From contig NW_027040545.1 of assembly GCF_037179485.1 (NCBI RefSeq), positions 2,918,501 to 2,982,500 of the forward strand: DNA of 64,000 nt, written 5' to 3'. Source of the DNA: Ochlerotatus camptorhynchus (Eukaryota; Arthropoda; Insecta; Diptera; Culicidae). A program made the position numbers and the translations under genes. The notes under the pieces are model-generated. The model did not search any database. It saw only the letters and a list, made by a program, of their open reading frames with translations, and was not told the origin of the DNA. Shown here in pieces: positions 1 through 11,650 of the stretch; position 1 is the first letter of the stretch; every line of letters begins with the position of its first letter.

Positions 1-469
1 GCCACACTGCTGTATCATGGACGATGACGTCGATGACACATACGTAAAAGCGGACTTCAAACAAATTCCGAGAAACCAGTATGTGACCGCGAAAGACAAG
101 TTCGATGTTTCAGAGTCCTTGCGGAAACAGCAAGTGTTGAAGTTCCCCAAGAAATTCATGATTTGGCTGGCTGTTCGTGTGGAAAACGGAGCAAGTCTTT
201 CGTAACAACTACAACCGTAAATGGCTAAGTCTACATGAATGAGTGTCTGGAGAAACCACTGCTTCTGTTTCTCAAATCACACAACGTTCCTACAATTTTT
301 TGGCCGAATCTAGCCTCTTATCACTACCCCAAGGACCTTATGGAGAGGTACAAGACGAATGGGGTCAATTTCGTGCCGAAGAATATCAATCCCCCAAACA
401 CCCCAGAGTTGCGGCCGATCGAAAGTTACTGGGCTATAATGAAGCACGAACTCCGTAAACATCCTAAAG

Positions 470-654
470 TTATGAAGAGCTTTGAGTGTGTTGGTTTATT
501 TCCTTTTAATTCCGTTATAATTGGTGAGTACTCAACACCACTTGGCACTGATGAAGTCTGCAAGTAGTAGCCGAAATCGCGTATCTGTCAAAAGATAAGC
601 AATTGTAACGGAATTAAAAGAAAATAAACCAACACCTTCAAAGCTCTTCATAAC
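470..654 (+). mobile_element. Penelope-derived hairpin carrying a hammerhead motif
   Basis: Arms of about 50 bases at 470-521 and 605-654 are inverted repeats of each other (GAAGAGCTTTGA at the left, TCAAAGCTCTTC at the right). The central part at 541-640 is clearly related to the sequence downstream of the Penelope-like ORF at 19.56-19.66 kb read on the minus strand: GAAGTCTGCA, CGCGTATCTGTCAA, GATAAGC and GGAATTAAA occur in the same order. It is inserted in the transposase remnant. It resembles the terminal repeats of Penelope-like elements, which often carry inverted partial copies. Confidence 0.65.
542..591 (+). ncRNA. hammerhead ribozyme motif in Penelope-derived hairpin
   Basis: Core CTGATGA is at 548-554, GAAA at 573-576 and TC at 584-585. 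Stem I pairs 542-547 (TTGGCA) with 586-591 (TGTCAA), six pairs including one G-U. Stem II is 556-561 with 567-572, with one mismatch. Stem III is very short, as is usual for Penelope hammerheads. The predicted cleavage is after 585. One unpaired A lies before stem II. Activity is not known. Confidence 0.6.
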
Positions 655-840
655 GGGATTCCGTTAAAAAGTTCGACAAATTTAAAAAATTGATCCTACA
701 GTTGTCACTACGGAGCAGGAAATGTTGAAATCATGGTTGAAAGCAGAAAAAATGTCGATTCAACCGTTGTACAAAACCTTATGGGTGGCATTTGGATTTG
801 GTGTAGAAATAGAGCAAAATTAAGATACTTAAACCAAGCA

Positions 841-1789
841 TATAGATAGTTTTAAATTCCCTGAACATTTCATGACAATCGTTTGAGAGACTTATTTTTG
901 GCGCAATTGGACTGTGGACACCCTTTAATGTAAAAATGGTACAGGCATCGAAAGCTATCAATTGGAAGTGCATCTTCAAAATTTTTTGGGTGAATTTCAG
1001 CAGAGTTTAGGGAGCAGGAGAGAAAGTTTTGCAGAAACTCCCTGAATTTTAAATAAGATCAACTGATTTCAGAGAAACTCAGCGAAATGTAAACAAACTT
1101 AACGAACTTCATTGTAACTTAGGAAATGTCAGACAGACTCAGGAACACCCCAGTGAAGTTTGGGAGAACTCTAGGGAAGTTTAGGAATCTTAGAAAGACT
1201 TTTCGGAGATCATCCTTAGCGTATTTTTAGTTATTTAGAAAAGTTTAGAGAACTTAAAAAAAGTTTAAGAAATATGGAATGCTTTGGGCACCTTTATCAA
1301 AATCTAAGAAAATTACAGAAAACTCAAGGAAACTTAGAAAAACGTTTTGGAAACATTGAAGAAGTTTAAGAAACCCAATATTTTTTTTGGAAATTTAAAA
1401 AAATATAGCACACTTTGTGAAATAAAAAACATCAAGATGAGGCTGACTAGATTCACAGAACTCACAAATCCCCTAATTACAAAGTATACTTTGACCTGTA
1501 GAGGTTTGAGTGTATTTGGGGTGGATTAACTATACCGAAAACGACAGTAATTTTCCACGCGGGTTTCAATTTTTCATCATTTCCTATTACAAAATATATG
1601 TTAATCAAAAATAACTGATACAGACAAATACAGATGATTATGACCGAGACGATTGAAATTATACATAAGCTTCGGAAAGTTAGGACAATGGTCAGGAACT
1701 GCCCGGAACAAACTAGATAATTTTAACAGTCTCAAAGATCTTCCATCATGCAGTGTAACATGTTAACCTAAATATGAATCAGAACTTAC
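841..1789. other. VPS39 intron, low-complexity
   Basis: No coding exon is seen. From about 1000 to 1400 the sequence is a degenerate A-rich array in which short phrases such as GAAACTC, GAACTT and AAGTTTAG recur. The left-hand continuation of VPS39 must lie outside the window. Confidence 0.5.
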
Positions 1790-4700
1790 CGTCAGTTGAA
1801 GCGCCAAATGGAAGTTCTCCTCCTGTAGCAAATGTGCACGCTGTTTCGATATGTCTACTGCCTGGATACACCACAAGTGTGAAACCGACGCCGCGTACAG
1901 CAGACCTTGCCTTCCACGAGCTATGAATCGAGCTTTCTGCAGCTGAGGAATACTCTGTATCAACGTCCCCTTGTCCGACATGTCCACATTGTCGAAAACG
2001 CGCACTTCTACACCGTCCGTAACTAGCCCTATGATATACGGTTCATCCCACACCAACCCCTGGAATGGTTCGCTCCAACTCAACGATTTCAAATTGCGGG
2101 TGTCCTTGGTCGTCAACAGTGAAGCATCCGGTTTTACCAAACCGGTCCCCTTGTCCTTCCCATCGTTTGTGTACTTTTCCGTATAGACCGTCACGAGATA
2201 CTCATCCTTGGCGACAGCAAAGACGCCATCCTCGATCAGCGAGATGCAAGGTTCGATCGATTTCGATGAACTCGTCGGGAACAGGTCGATCTTCCTCGGT
2301 TGCTCCCCAGAAAGCTGAAAATGTCTTCCGTTTAGTTTATTTTCAACAATCCTACAAACCATTTACTCAATATCTTACATCGTAGATTACATATTCAGTT
2401 TTGAATCCGACACAGATGCAGTTGTTATTCCATGCGATGGTCTTCGGTACATCGTTGAGATCAATGTCCTTCCCGAAATCCAGCAATTCATTCTGCTTCC
2501 AATAGTAGCACTGAAGCTTACGTTTCACCGCTACGCAGAGGCGACAGACCAGTGCTAGTTCCCCGGTCAACGATTTCGATTTCTATAAATAAAACATTCA
2601 ACGTTCTACATTCTAAAATACTCAATTTCGGCCATACCTTGATATCCAACGCAAATACGGTGGCACCTTTCGTCTTCTGAGCCATATGGATCAGCGGGAA
2701 GCCATGCCGGCTATAGTCGTTCACGTTGACAACCCCATCCGATAGGCTAAAGATCAGCTTGTACTCGGGAATGGCCTCGATCTGGGTGATGGGTTTCTTG
2801 CTAAAGTTCTTATCGTACTGCAACAGCTGCAGGTCCAGTTTGTTCGTTTCTGGGTTCGGTTCGAACGAGTACATCAGCAGATGGCCCTGACGCGTTCCGA
2901 GAATCAGTTTATTCTCTGCGAAATATTGCAATTCGGGAGATTATTAGTCACTCATCCAGCATTGTAATTTTTGAATATAGATCAGGCCTGTCCAACGTAC
3001 GGCCCGCGGCCTCATTGTGTGCGTTGCGGGCCCTATATCTTTGTCAAACCGGAATCATGTTTGCCGATTTCGGTAACAGTTCCTGAGATCAATATGTAAC
3101 GAGTATTGGAGAGCAGACAACAATGCCAAGTTTCTCATTAAAGCACTAAGCTACTCATCTTTATTAATTAAAAAGAATAAATCAAAAGATGAATTTTGAA
3201 AGATTGCTTTGTTTTCTGTATTTAGTAGATCGATTCCTATTGTTTTTCACCTCAACAAGAATAGGATCCTGAAGTGGGTTGGTTGGAAATGAGGTTAATT
3301 TCTCCTTAACTTTCTTTCTGGCGGCATTTTTCTTGCATGCAGTTTGTTTGTTCTTTTGAAGTTCTCGTTTTAGTTTTAAGTTTTCCGCCTCCAGTTCAAC
3401 TAATCGATCTGCCATGTACACGTATCTTCAACATCCATCGTACTTATGCCATCTAAACGTAAAATTTGGCTCGTTACGTTCCGATTTGAACTCTGAAGAT
3501 TAGAAAAGTTTATAATATATTATTGAGAATTAATAGACATCAATTAACGCTAACCCCTGAGTTTTGCAGAGCGGATTAATGAAGTCGTCATCCTGGAAGT
3601 GATCGCTGCAAATAACCGCAAATAACAACAATAAACTTAAAATAAACATTACTTCTAATATTTCATAACTAAGACGAATATTCAATCAATATCTAATACC
3701 CTCTGCCTGCTGCCTCAAGAAAGCCCCTGAGCCACTCAACCCAGTTCCGCGCTTGCTGATTCCTGTCATCGTAGTCGTTCTGGCCCTGTGGTTGAGAATG
3801 GTGAAGGGGTCTTCCAACCTTCTACATCAGGCAAGTATGCGTTTGTTGAAAACAGTTCTTCTCCTGATCCGTCTCTGTGTTCCAGAGAACCACCATGCTC
3901 GTTTCGGCTGATCGATCATTCTGCAGACCTCCAACCGACTTCGTTCGACCGCCTGTTGATGTATTACCAGAACGTTCGTGGTCTGCGAACAAAGATTGAT
4001 GATTTTTTCCTGACTGCCGTTGACTCTGACTACGATGTCATAGTTCTTACGGAAACCTGGCTCGATGACCGCATTAATTCATCTCAATTATTTGGCAGTC
4101 TATTCACGGTATTTCGAAACGACCGCAACCAACAGAATAGTACCAAATCGCGTGGGGGAGGCGTCTTGATTGCGGTATCCAAACGCCTAAGCTCCTGCAT
4201 CCATCCTGCTACAGATTGCACTTCTCTAGAGCAGCTGTGGGTCAAAATAACGACGCCTCGTAGATCAATAAGTATTGGCGCTAGGTATCTACCTCCAGAC
4301 CGGAAATCTGATTCGAGCAGCATTGCAAACCACATCAGTTCGATTGGTACCGTGTTCTCTCGACTAGAACAAAACGACCTCGCTCTGGTATTTGGTGACT
4401 ACAATCAGTCTGGGCTCTCATAGAACGATCTTCCTAGCATTGATGTTCTTCGCTCGAACATGCCCGCATCCTGCTGTGCTCTCCTTGATGGTTTCAACCT
4501 GCATGGCTTAACGCAAATCAACTCGCTATTCAGTAACTCTCGGCTATTTGATCTCGTTCTGGCGAACGAAGCTGCAGGACTGGAATGTTCTATCCTAGAA
4601 GCCCCAGAGCCTTTGATTGGCATCGACACCAATCATCCTGCGTTGGAAGTTTCCATCAACCTATCTGTTCCTGTTCGCTACGATAACCCCCCCTGTTGAT

Positions 4701-7700
4701 GTACATGAGCTCGACTTTCGTAGAGCAGATTTCGTCGCGCTGAGTCACTCGCTTGCCCAGGCAGATTGGCAGTTCTTTGACGCGTGTTCATCTATTGATG
4801 AAGGTGTCAACTACTTCGCTGAGGTCGTTGGCCGGGAAATAACTGATTATGTCCCATTGAGGAGACACTCTCCCAAACCCGCATGGTCCAATGCTTGACT
4901 ACGGAATTTGAAGCGTCTGAGATCGAAAGCCCTCCGTAAATACTGTCGTACTCGTAACCCATTCACTAAACGATTATTTTCAACAGCGAGCAACGAATAT
5001 CGCACATATAACCGCATTATTTACAAGAGTTACACAAGGCGTGTGCAGGCTAATTTACGGCTTAATCCAAAGCAGTTCTGGTCATTCGTGAATACAAAAC
5101 GAAACGAGGAGGGGCTACCAGTCGAAATTCACCTGGGTGATAGAATCGCCAGCAATTCCCTTGAGAAATGTAATCTTCTGGCAGAACATTTCAAACGCAT
5201 TTTCAATGACACTACGGCTTCGTTGTCCCAAGTTGCTGAAGCGGTGAGGGATACTCCCAGTGATACTTTCAATTTTTCGATTACCTCGGTTTACAGTAGA
5301 CCTCGTCGAATCCGCCATCAAGAAGCTGAAATTTTTTAATGCTGCTGACCCTGACGGGATCTTCTCAAGCATCCTGAAGCGATGCAGTTCAGAGCTTACA
5401 ACACCGCTTTCGAAGCTGTTCAATATTTCATTACAGCAGGGGGAGTTTCCTACGCGTTGAAAATCGTCATTCATGTTCCCGATCTACAAGAAAGGAGACA
5501 AGAGAAACGACGAAAATTACCGAGGGATCACATAACTCAGTGCCTGCTCTACAGTTTTCGAAATCATCATCAACGACGCATTATTCTCTAGCTGCAGAAA
5601 TTACATTCCTCCTGACCAACACGGTTTTTATCGCAAGAGATCAGTTTCAACAAAGCTAGCTCCGTTCATTTCTTTATGTCTTCGGAGTATGGAAGCTGGA
5701 GCGTAGGTGGAGGTTGTATATACAGATCTTAAGGCTGCATTGGACCGGTCAACTCCATACTGCTAGCTAAACTTGAAAAACTCGGTGTATCTTCGGGTTT
5801 AACTCGTTGGTTCAAGTCCTATCTCACCAATCGGGAACTTTGTGTTAGAATCGGATCAGAGCAATCGGACTATTTTACAAACAGCTCCGGTGTTCCTAAA
5901 GGTAGCAACTTGGGACCATTGCTATTCTCGATTTTTGTGAATGAGGCCCGACTGATCCTCCCAACTGGTTGCCGATCGTTCTACGCGGATGATGTGAAGA
6001 TCTATGTGATTTTTCGTAGCTTCGTCGATTGCTTGCGGCTTCAGCACCTAATCGATACTTTCGAAGAGTGGTGCTCAAGAAACTATCTCACGTTGAATGT
6101 ACACAAATGTAATATTATCTCATTTCATCGCAAGCTGAAATCAGTGGCATTCAACTATACGATAAATCACCAACTTCTGCAACGTGTGGACAATGTTCGT
6201 GACCTAGGAATCACGCTGAACTGCGCCTTAACATTCAAGCTTCATTACTCGGGCATCGTTGCGAAAGCTAACAGGCAACTCGGGTTCATTTTCAAGATCG
6301 CTGACGAGTTTCGCGATCCTGCCTGTCTAAAAGCTCTATACTGCTCTCTAGTGCGATCGATCTTGGAATTCAGCTCGGTAGTATGGTGCCCGTATCAAGC
6401 AGTTTGGATAGCGAGGATTGAATCTGTTCAAAGGAAATTTGTTCGGTATGCCTTTCGTCACCTTCCTTGGAATGACCCTGTGAACCTTCCGCCGTACGGA
6501 GATCGTTGTCAACTCCTGGGTCTTGAAACACTAGAACATAGGCGGACGATTAGTCAGGCCGTGATCGCAGCAAAAGTACTTATTGGTGATATCGACTCTC
6601 CAGGAATCTTGGCTGAATTCGGAATCTACGCACCCGAACGAGTTCTTCGGTCGAGGAGTTTGCTGCATCTTGGACCTCGTGCTGCGAACTACAGCTTGCA
6701 TGACCCAATACGGTTCATGTCTGGGCGTTTCAACGAGTTTTACGAGTTTTTCGACTTTAACTGTGCAGCGGAAACCTTTCGTCACCGTATTCAACGCTCC
6801 TGAGACTCCTGAGAAGGTGAGTAGCTGTTCATTTAATGTACACGTGAAGGATTGTGCTACCTGTTTATTTTTCGTTTCCGGTTCAACTGCATGACGAGGA
6901 CTTCTACCTGATTCACAGACAACTCTATGCCATAGGAGGACTTCATTAATGTTCGTTGTAATTGTATTGTATTATTGTGATTCATGTATTTCGAAAGATA
7001 TGGGGTTTTTACGGCTTTTCAAGGCTTTTCCCCATCAGGCTTCATTTAGACACGTTAAGTCCGATGAAGAAAAACAAAATAAATAAATAAATAAATTAAC
7101 AAAACACAATCCATATAATGCGATAAATTGCCTGAAAAGATGGGCAATTCGATAAGCAATATTTCCACTTCGACATGAGCGGTAAATGGGACCCCTGGTT
7201 ACATGCACTAATATGTCTCGAAATCAATTTTAACAGCATTGTTTTGGATGTTTTACATTTTATCCATAATTTTATGATAATGACGTTCAAGCTAGTGCAA
7301 AAATATACTCAATATATTTGTGAAAAGTAATTTTACTAGCGATGCGAACTTGATTTTGCTCTAAAGTGAGCATTGAACGGGCATCACACGGTATGTAAAA
7401 TGCTACTTAGACCAAAAGAAGATCCACACAGCCAAAAATAATCGAATTCATAAAAAAATGTTCATTAAAATCGATAATATTTTAATTATTTTTCAATAGT
7501 TGTTAAGTTGATTTGTTAATAGCACATATGGACGAGAATAATGAGCACACGGAGAAGCTTAAATAAGTATTGACTACTTAATGGTAGATTGACAAACATA
7601 AGACGTACCGAAAAGTTGTGGATCACCTACTAACTTACTGTAAGCTATCAGTTTTAATCTCACACCTAAGGGGCTGTCCATAAACTACGTAGACAGTTTA

Positions 7701-9113
7701 GGGGGGGGGGGGTTGTTAATTATCCACGGCCTATACAAATTTAAAAAAAAATTGTTTGGACAATTGTCTAGGCAGGGGAAGGGGGGGGGGGGGGTCAAGA
7801 ATCCAAAAAAAAACTGTCTATGTAGTTAATAACAACTCCTAATGACTTCTTCACGAGTACATAAACTTACGGTGACCATGATTTTTTAATACTACGTTCA
7901 TACCCCATACAGACTATAGCTGATATCATGGCATATAGGCTGCCTTGCAATGAGTACTCATACATTTGATTTCCAGTGAAAACTAGATGAATGAGTTCTC
8001 ATTGCAAGGCAGCCTACATTACATGATTTAAGCCATAGTGTATACGGGGTATAATACTGCACCGTGGGGGAACGCTAAAGAGCCAGTTATCTTTAAGAAG
8101 TTACAAAAAGGCTTGCAATTGCTCATTACAGCTAAAATGCTATTTTTCGTAATTATGAAACTATGAGATACTATAATAATTGTAATTAACATTTGTATGC
8201 AGCAAGAAATAATAGATGGTAAAATTTGTGAATGACATACAAAATTTGTCAATTTTGCTTTCAGAAGGTCACAGCTAGCGATTTTATGATCGCTGATTGC
8301 TCGCTCATCGTTATAGCTAATCGCTATTGTGATCCTCTGAAAGCCAAATTGACAGGTTTTATGTGTCATATACACACTTTACCCTCTCTTCTTGCATCTT
8401 GTAAATAATAATTATCATTCAAATATTTCATAACTTCATAAATCCGAAAAATAGCATTTTAGCTGTAATGAGCATTTGCAAGCTTTACAAATAGCGGTTT
8501 ATTATTATTATTTAGTTCAAACCGGGATCGGGGGGTACCGTCAGTTTGTTCGTTTGTTTTTACAACCTACCTCAGGTTGAGGTTCGCACTTACAAAACTT
8601 TCGATTTCGCACTGGGTTGGAACTGGTTGGTTATGAGGAAAATTAAATCCCACAGAATCTGTGGCATGTGATCTAAGACGCAGTTGTGTATCTGATTCAG
8701 TCTCGAAGATTTGTTATTTTTCATGTTCCGAACCAGTTTCTTCACTTCTTCGGGTCAGTTATCATGTAGAGGAGTAATTATTTGATACAGGTACTCAACG
8801 ACTGATGAACTTACAACGGTGGAGACATCTCTGACCATCATCGAGTGTTGTTATGCGACTCAGTGAAACAAAATTCGATTATATTTTTTAATGAAAGCAG
8901 TTTGTGATAATCATCCAGAAAATCGCCTCAACGTAAATTTCGTTATCAATTATTTTTCCAAATCAACAAAACACTGAATTTCCTTCGACGATGAATCATC
9001 GTCCTGATGTAAACAATTTTTGTAATAAGCTAATTCCACTCACCAAATCCCGTCATCGATTCAATCTGGACCGGAATCTTCTCCGGCGGATAGAGGATAT
9101 ACGCTTCGTGCAT
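1790..9113 (-). CDS. VPS39: VPS39 (Vam6/HOPS subunit), N-terminal part
   Basis: Four coding exons are visible on the minus strand: 9113-9044 (start ATG), 2915-2638, 2582-2379 and 2314-1790. All have GT/AG borders and phases that join in frame, giving 359 residues. The protein begins MHEAYILYPP and reads on through LGTRQGHLLMYSFEPN, the citron-homology (beta-propeller) domain of VPS39/TGFBRAP1-type proteins. VPS39 is a HOPS subunit that tethers late endosomes to lysosomes/vacuoles through Rab7. The clathrin-repeat C-terminal half lies beyond the left edge. Intron 1 (2916-9043) is 6.1 kb and holds a non-LTR retrotransposon and several short repeats. The donor after 1790 (GTAAGT) is intact. The assignment rests on recognised sequence style; no alignment was run. 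Confidence 0.88.
3560..7100 (+). mobile_element. Degenerate non-LTR retrotransposon (Jockey/CR1-like)
   Basis: Lies in VPS39 intron 1, opposite to the gene. The apurinic-type endonuclease is at about 3960-4690 (YYQNVRGLRTKIDDFF, LTETWLDD, VFGDYNQ). The reverse transcriptase follows to about 6800, with YADDVKIY near 5979-6002 and the C-terminal CSLVRSILEF and SVQRKFVRYAF blocks. The copy is dead: in-frame stops replace apparent Trp codons near 4421, 4897 and 5458, a frameshift sits at the C7 run near 4686-4692, and another lies near 5280. The tail at about 7077-7098 is a short AAAT-type repeat, the usual 3' end of such elements. No convincing ORF1 was found. The clade is uncertain. Confidence 0.85.
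7670..7839. mobile_element. MITE family B (GGGGCTGT ends), TAA duplication
   Basis: Inverted-repeat element with ends GGGGCTGT / AACAACTCCT and internal G and C runs. It is flanked by TAA at 7667-7669 and 7840-7842. Related copies are at 35305-35467 and 55895-56058. The TAA/TTA target and short length fit a PIF/Harbinger-type MITE. Confidence 0.7.
7901..8051. mobile_element. MITE family C (TACCCCGTA ends)
   Basis: Ends TACCCCATAC and GTATACGGGGTA are inverted. The inner phrases GGCTGCCTTGCAATGAG and CTCATTGCAAGGCAGCC form a second, stronger inverted repeat around the phrase TTCCAGTGAAAACTAGATG. Other copies are at 26657-27046 and 43852-43990. Confidence 0.65.
8111..8483. mobile_element. MITE family D (GCTTGCAATTGCTC ends)
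   Basis: Terminal inverted repeat GCTTGCAATTGCTCATTACA, with AGCTGTAATGAGCATTTGC at the other end, followed inward by AAATGCTATTTTTCG. This copy is uninterrupted and gives the empty site for the nested insertion in the copy at 24815-25331. Confidence 0.65.
8504..8640. repeat. Repeat family L, diverged copy
   Basis: The phrases CAGGTTGAGGTTC and CGCACTGGGTTGGAACTGG, with a TTATTATT-rich left end, match the element nested at 32520-32724. No intact right terminus was found. Confidence 0.45.
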
Positions 9114-9545
9114 GGTGCAAATCTAATAAATGTAGCCGAATCACAAATTATTTCAAACGATTAAGAAAACAGTAAAGGTTGCTTCTGGTGTAGAAAAAGT
9201 TTTGATAATAAATTTGTTTTGATCCGAGCTGTCAAAAAATCAGAGAGAAAAAACGCCCTCTCTCCCGAGAAATAATAGCACGCACACAAAGTTAAACAGC
9301 TGATTGGGTAAGAGTGCATCAGTTTGATCAGATTGGCGTTGTGTATGTGTTCATCATGTTGCGTATCATAAGATGCAGCAACATCATTTGGTCGCACGAC
9401 ACTTTCTACAGCGAATAAAGATGTTTGAAAAAACAGTGAGCCAAAAATTACGTTTAGTCATTGACAAAATGTTGACTTGTTATAAAATCTTCGCAACAGT
9501 TGAAGTCAAATTCCAACAGCGCAATAAACGTATTTTCAAACAATT

Positions 9546-9778
9546 CAGTGCCAACATTTCAAAGGGGCGTAATTGCATTTGTAAACAATGGCTTTAGTCG
9601 TCGATTTCTCGCGAATGAAAGCTCACTCATGACAATGAATGACACCAGCACGCAGACGAATGTGTCCTGTATCAGCTAGCATTTGTAATTTGGAGGGGTG
9701 GGTTTTCATTTGTGAGAAATCGACGTCTAAAGCCATTGTTTACAAAAGCAATTACGCCCCTTTGAAATGTTGGCACTG
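9546..9778. mobile_element. MITE family F, AATT duplication
   Basis: Terminal inverted repeats CAGTGCCAACATTTCAAAGG and CCTTTGAAATGTTGGCACTG bound a 233 bp element. AATT flanks it at 9542-9545 and 9779-9782. A second full copy is at 47990-48222, and a one-ended fragment is near 44310-44360. The interior (TTGTAAACAATG, CGATTTCTCGCG) resembles that of family E. Confidence 0.75.
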
Positions 9779-10559
9779 AATTGTGTTCTTCAAGGGTATT
9801 GGCGTTGACGGCACCGTCGAAAAATTTGCTCTACCAGCAAATTTAGACAGTTTCTTATGGGAATTTTCGGTGGAGTGAAAGGATAGTACAAAGACCACCA
9901 TGTTTCACGCACAGTCTGACTTTTGCTTATGGATTTTCTCATAGGAGTAAAGAGCTACAGAGTCGCCGTCAACGCCAATTGAAGTGAATGCATATTCGTA
10001 ATCTGCATTCAAAATGGAACCTTAATTCAAAAGTTCATCAATTTTGGTGCACAGGAACTATTTTAAATAAGTTTGATTACAAAATTATCATCTGAGCGCC
10101 ACTCGATGGGACTTTCAATGGAAGCGAGCTGTCAATTTGTTAGTTTAGTGTCAAAAAGCGAAGTTATTATTTTGCTTTAAATCTTGATTTAAAAATCGAG
10201 ATGAAAGTCTATGGATTCGAAAACGATATCGTTGTGGTCAGAAAAAGATGCTCTTTCAGCTGATCTATACAAACCGATATATGTTTCAAAATTAAAAAAA
10301 AATAACAGTTGTTATTGTATATTAGAATGGAGGTGCGATTTACTCCCCTCTGTTTTCGATCGTGTGATCTCAAATTGTAACCGAATTAAATGAGAGATTA
10401 TTTCCAACTTATTTTTTAAAAATCAAAGAAAATTCTGGTGGTATTAAAAATCCCCTGCATCCCCATCCTGCAAGAGAGCAAAATGCAAAAAAAAATCCTC
10501 TAAAAACAGAATCAATCATATTAATAAAAATCTCGTTCATAAAGATTTAATTTTTTTTT

Positions 10560-10992
10560 ATTTAAATCGAGTGGTAGGAAACGTATTTTCATATTATCAT
10601 ATTGTCGAGAAGTTTTGGACGAACTAGCGATTTTATGAAGATAAAACAATAATTTCCGGATTTTTAAGCTAAGAATAAATAATACCCTATTTTTTCGAGA
10701 TTATAGAAGAAAAAAATATTATTCCACGGAAAAAAAATCGAGTGGTAGGAAACGTAATTTTAAACTGCTCCATGATATGATCCATTGAGTGAACTTGAGT
10801 GAGAATACTTACAAAATCACATAGTAGATCGATTTTAGGACGACCTTCTACCCGAGGTTTTAAGAAAATGAGACTACAAATTTCTGATTTTTTAGGGAGA
10901 GCATAAATAAGACCCTATTTCCTCGAGGTTTCAGAAGAGAAAAAAAACTCAAAATAACGTTCCACGGCAAGGTTCGAGTGGTAGGAAACGTT
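10560..10992. repeat. Degenerate repeat with invariant 17-base core
   Basis: CGAGTGGTAGGAAACGT occurs at 10568, 10739 and 10975 in the same orientation. The spacers (171 and 236 bases apart) share only loose phrases such as AATAAATA, CCCTATTT and TTCCACGG. It lies downstream of ALDH6A1. Confidence 0.6.
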
Positions 10993-11516
10993 TTTTAGAA
11001 CTGCTCGAATGACGTATGATTCATATTTCAAACGATTTTTCAAACAAAATCAAGTAGAATTGAATCAGTTAGAAATTTAAGTTTGAGTTTAAGAAAAATT
11101 CACATCTTAACAGGTGGTAAAATTATTCATGGTCAGCGACGTAAGAGCACGGCAATGTTGTATCCATAATGTAAGTGGCGTAAAACTATCACGTAACATT
11201 CAGTTGTACTTATAAATCAGGGACACTAATTTTAACCAGCAAATGTAACAACCTAACTGCCATACACGAGACCGAGAAGAAGGTTGAACCAAATATCCAA
11301 AAATACTATTTACATAACAACATTACCACGCAGTAATATTATGAAATGTTTTCTTCTTGATCTTAAAGAAAATGGGGTTTTAGTTATGGAAGACCTGAAA
11401 GTCTGGAATGTATTGCCTCATTTTCTTAAAATCCCTGGTAGAAGGACAACAAGTGAATAATTTCGAACAAGCCAAGCAAAACGCCAGTTTAACATTTTTA
11501 GCATAGAGACAATTGT

Positions 11517-11522
11517 TTTATT
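11517..11522 (-). terminator. Poly(A) signal of ALDH6A1
   Basis: AATAAA on the minus strand, about 130 bases after the ALDH6A1 stop codon. Confidence 0.6.
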
Positions 11523-11650
11523 AAAACTGAATATCAGATATCGTAAATGCAGAATATGAATTCTCGTTAATCTAGTAAATGCACGCAGTTCTCATTTGAT
11601 TGGAAGACACAAACCCGATTCGCAATTCGCGCGACGTTATTTTCCCGAGC

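Larger units (their letters stand above)
17..840 (+). pseudogene. Tc1/mariner-type transposase remnant
   Basis: Two frames (from about 17 and from 235) together carry the C-terminal half of a DDE transposase. The signature FWPNLASYHY sits near 298-330 and PELRPIESYWA near 408-436. In the family the first block normally reads FWPDLAS, so the second catalytic Asp appears to be Asn here; the Glu of RPIE is kept. The reading frame changes between the two pieces, and a hairpin insertion at 470-654 splits the coding sequence. Weak homology to the transposase C-terminus (NLMGGIW near 775-795) resumes after it. The copy is inactive and lies in an intron of VPS39. Exact subfamily is not decided. Confidence 0.75.
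9114..11650. other. Intergenic between VPS39 and ALDH6A1
   Basis: Both flanking genes are on the minus strand, so this holds the VPS39 promoter and the ALDH6A1 3' flank. It contains MITE family F (9546-9778) and a degenerate repeat with a conserved core at 10568, 10739 and 10975. No convincing host exon was seen; the short ORFs lack recognisable domains. Confidence 0.5.

Noticed and set aside
3182..3421. Small coiled-coil-like minus ORF (ADRLVELEAENLKLKRELQ)
   Set aside because: Leucine-zipper-like pattern is suggestive, but it is short, lies in a VPS39 intron beside a retrotransposon, and has no splice partners that can be named.
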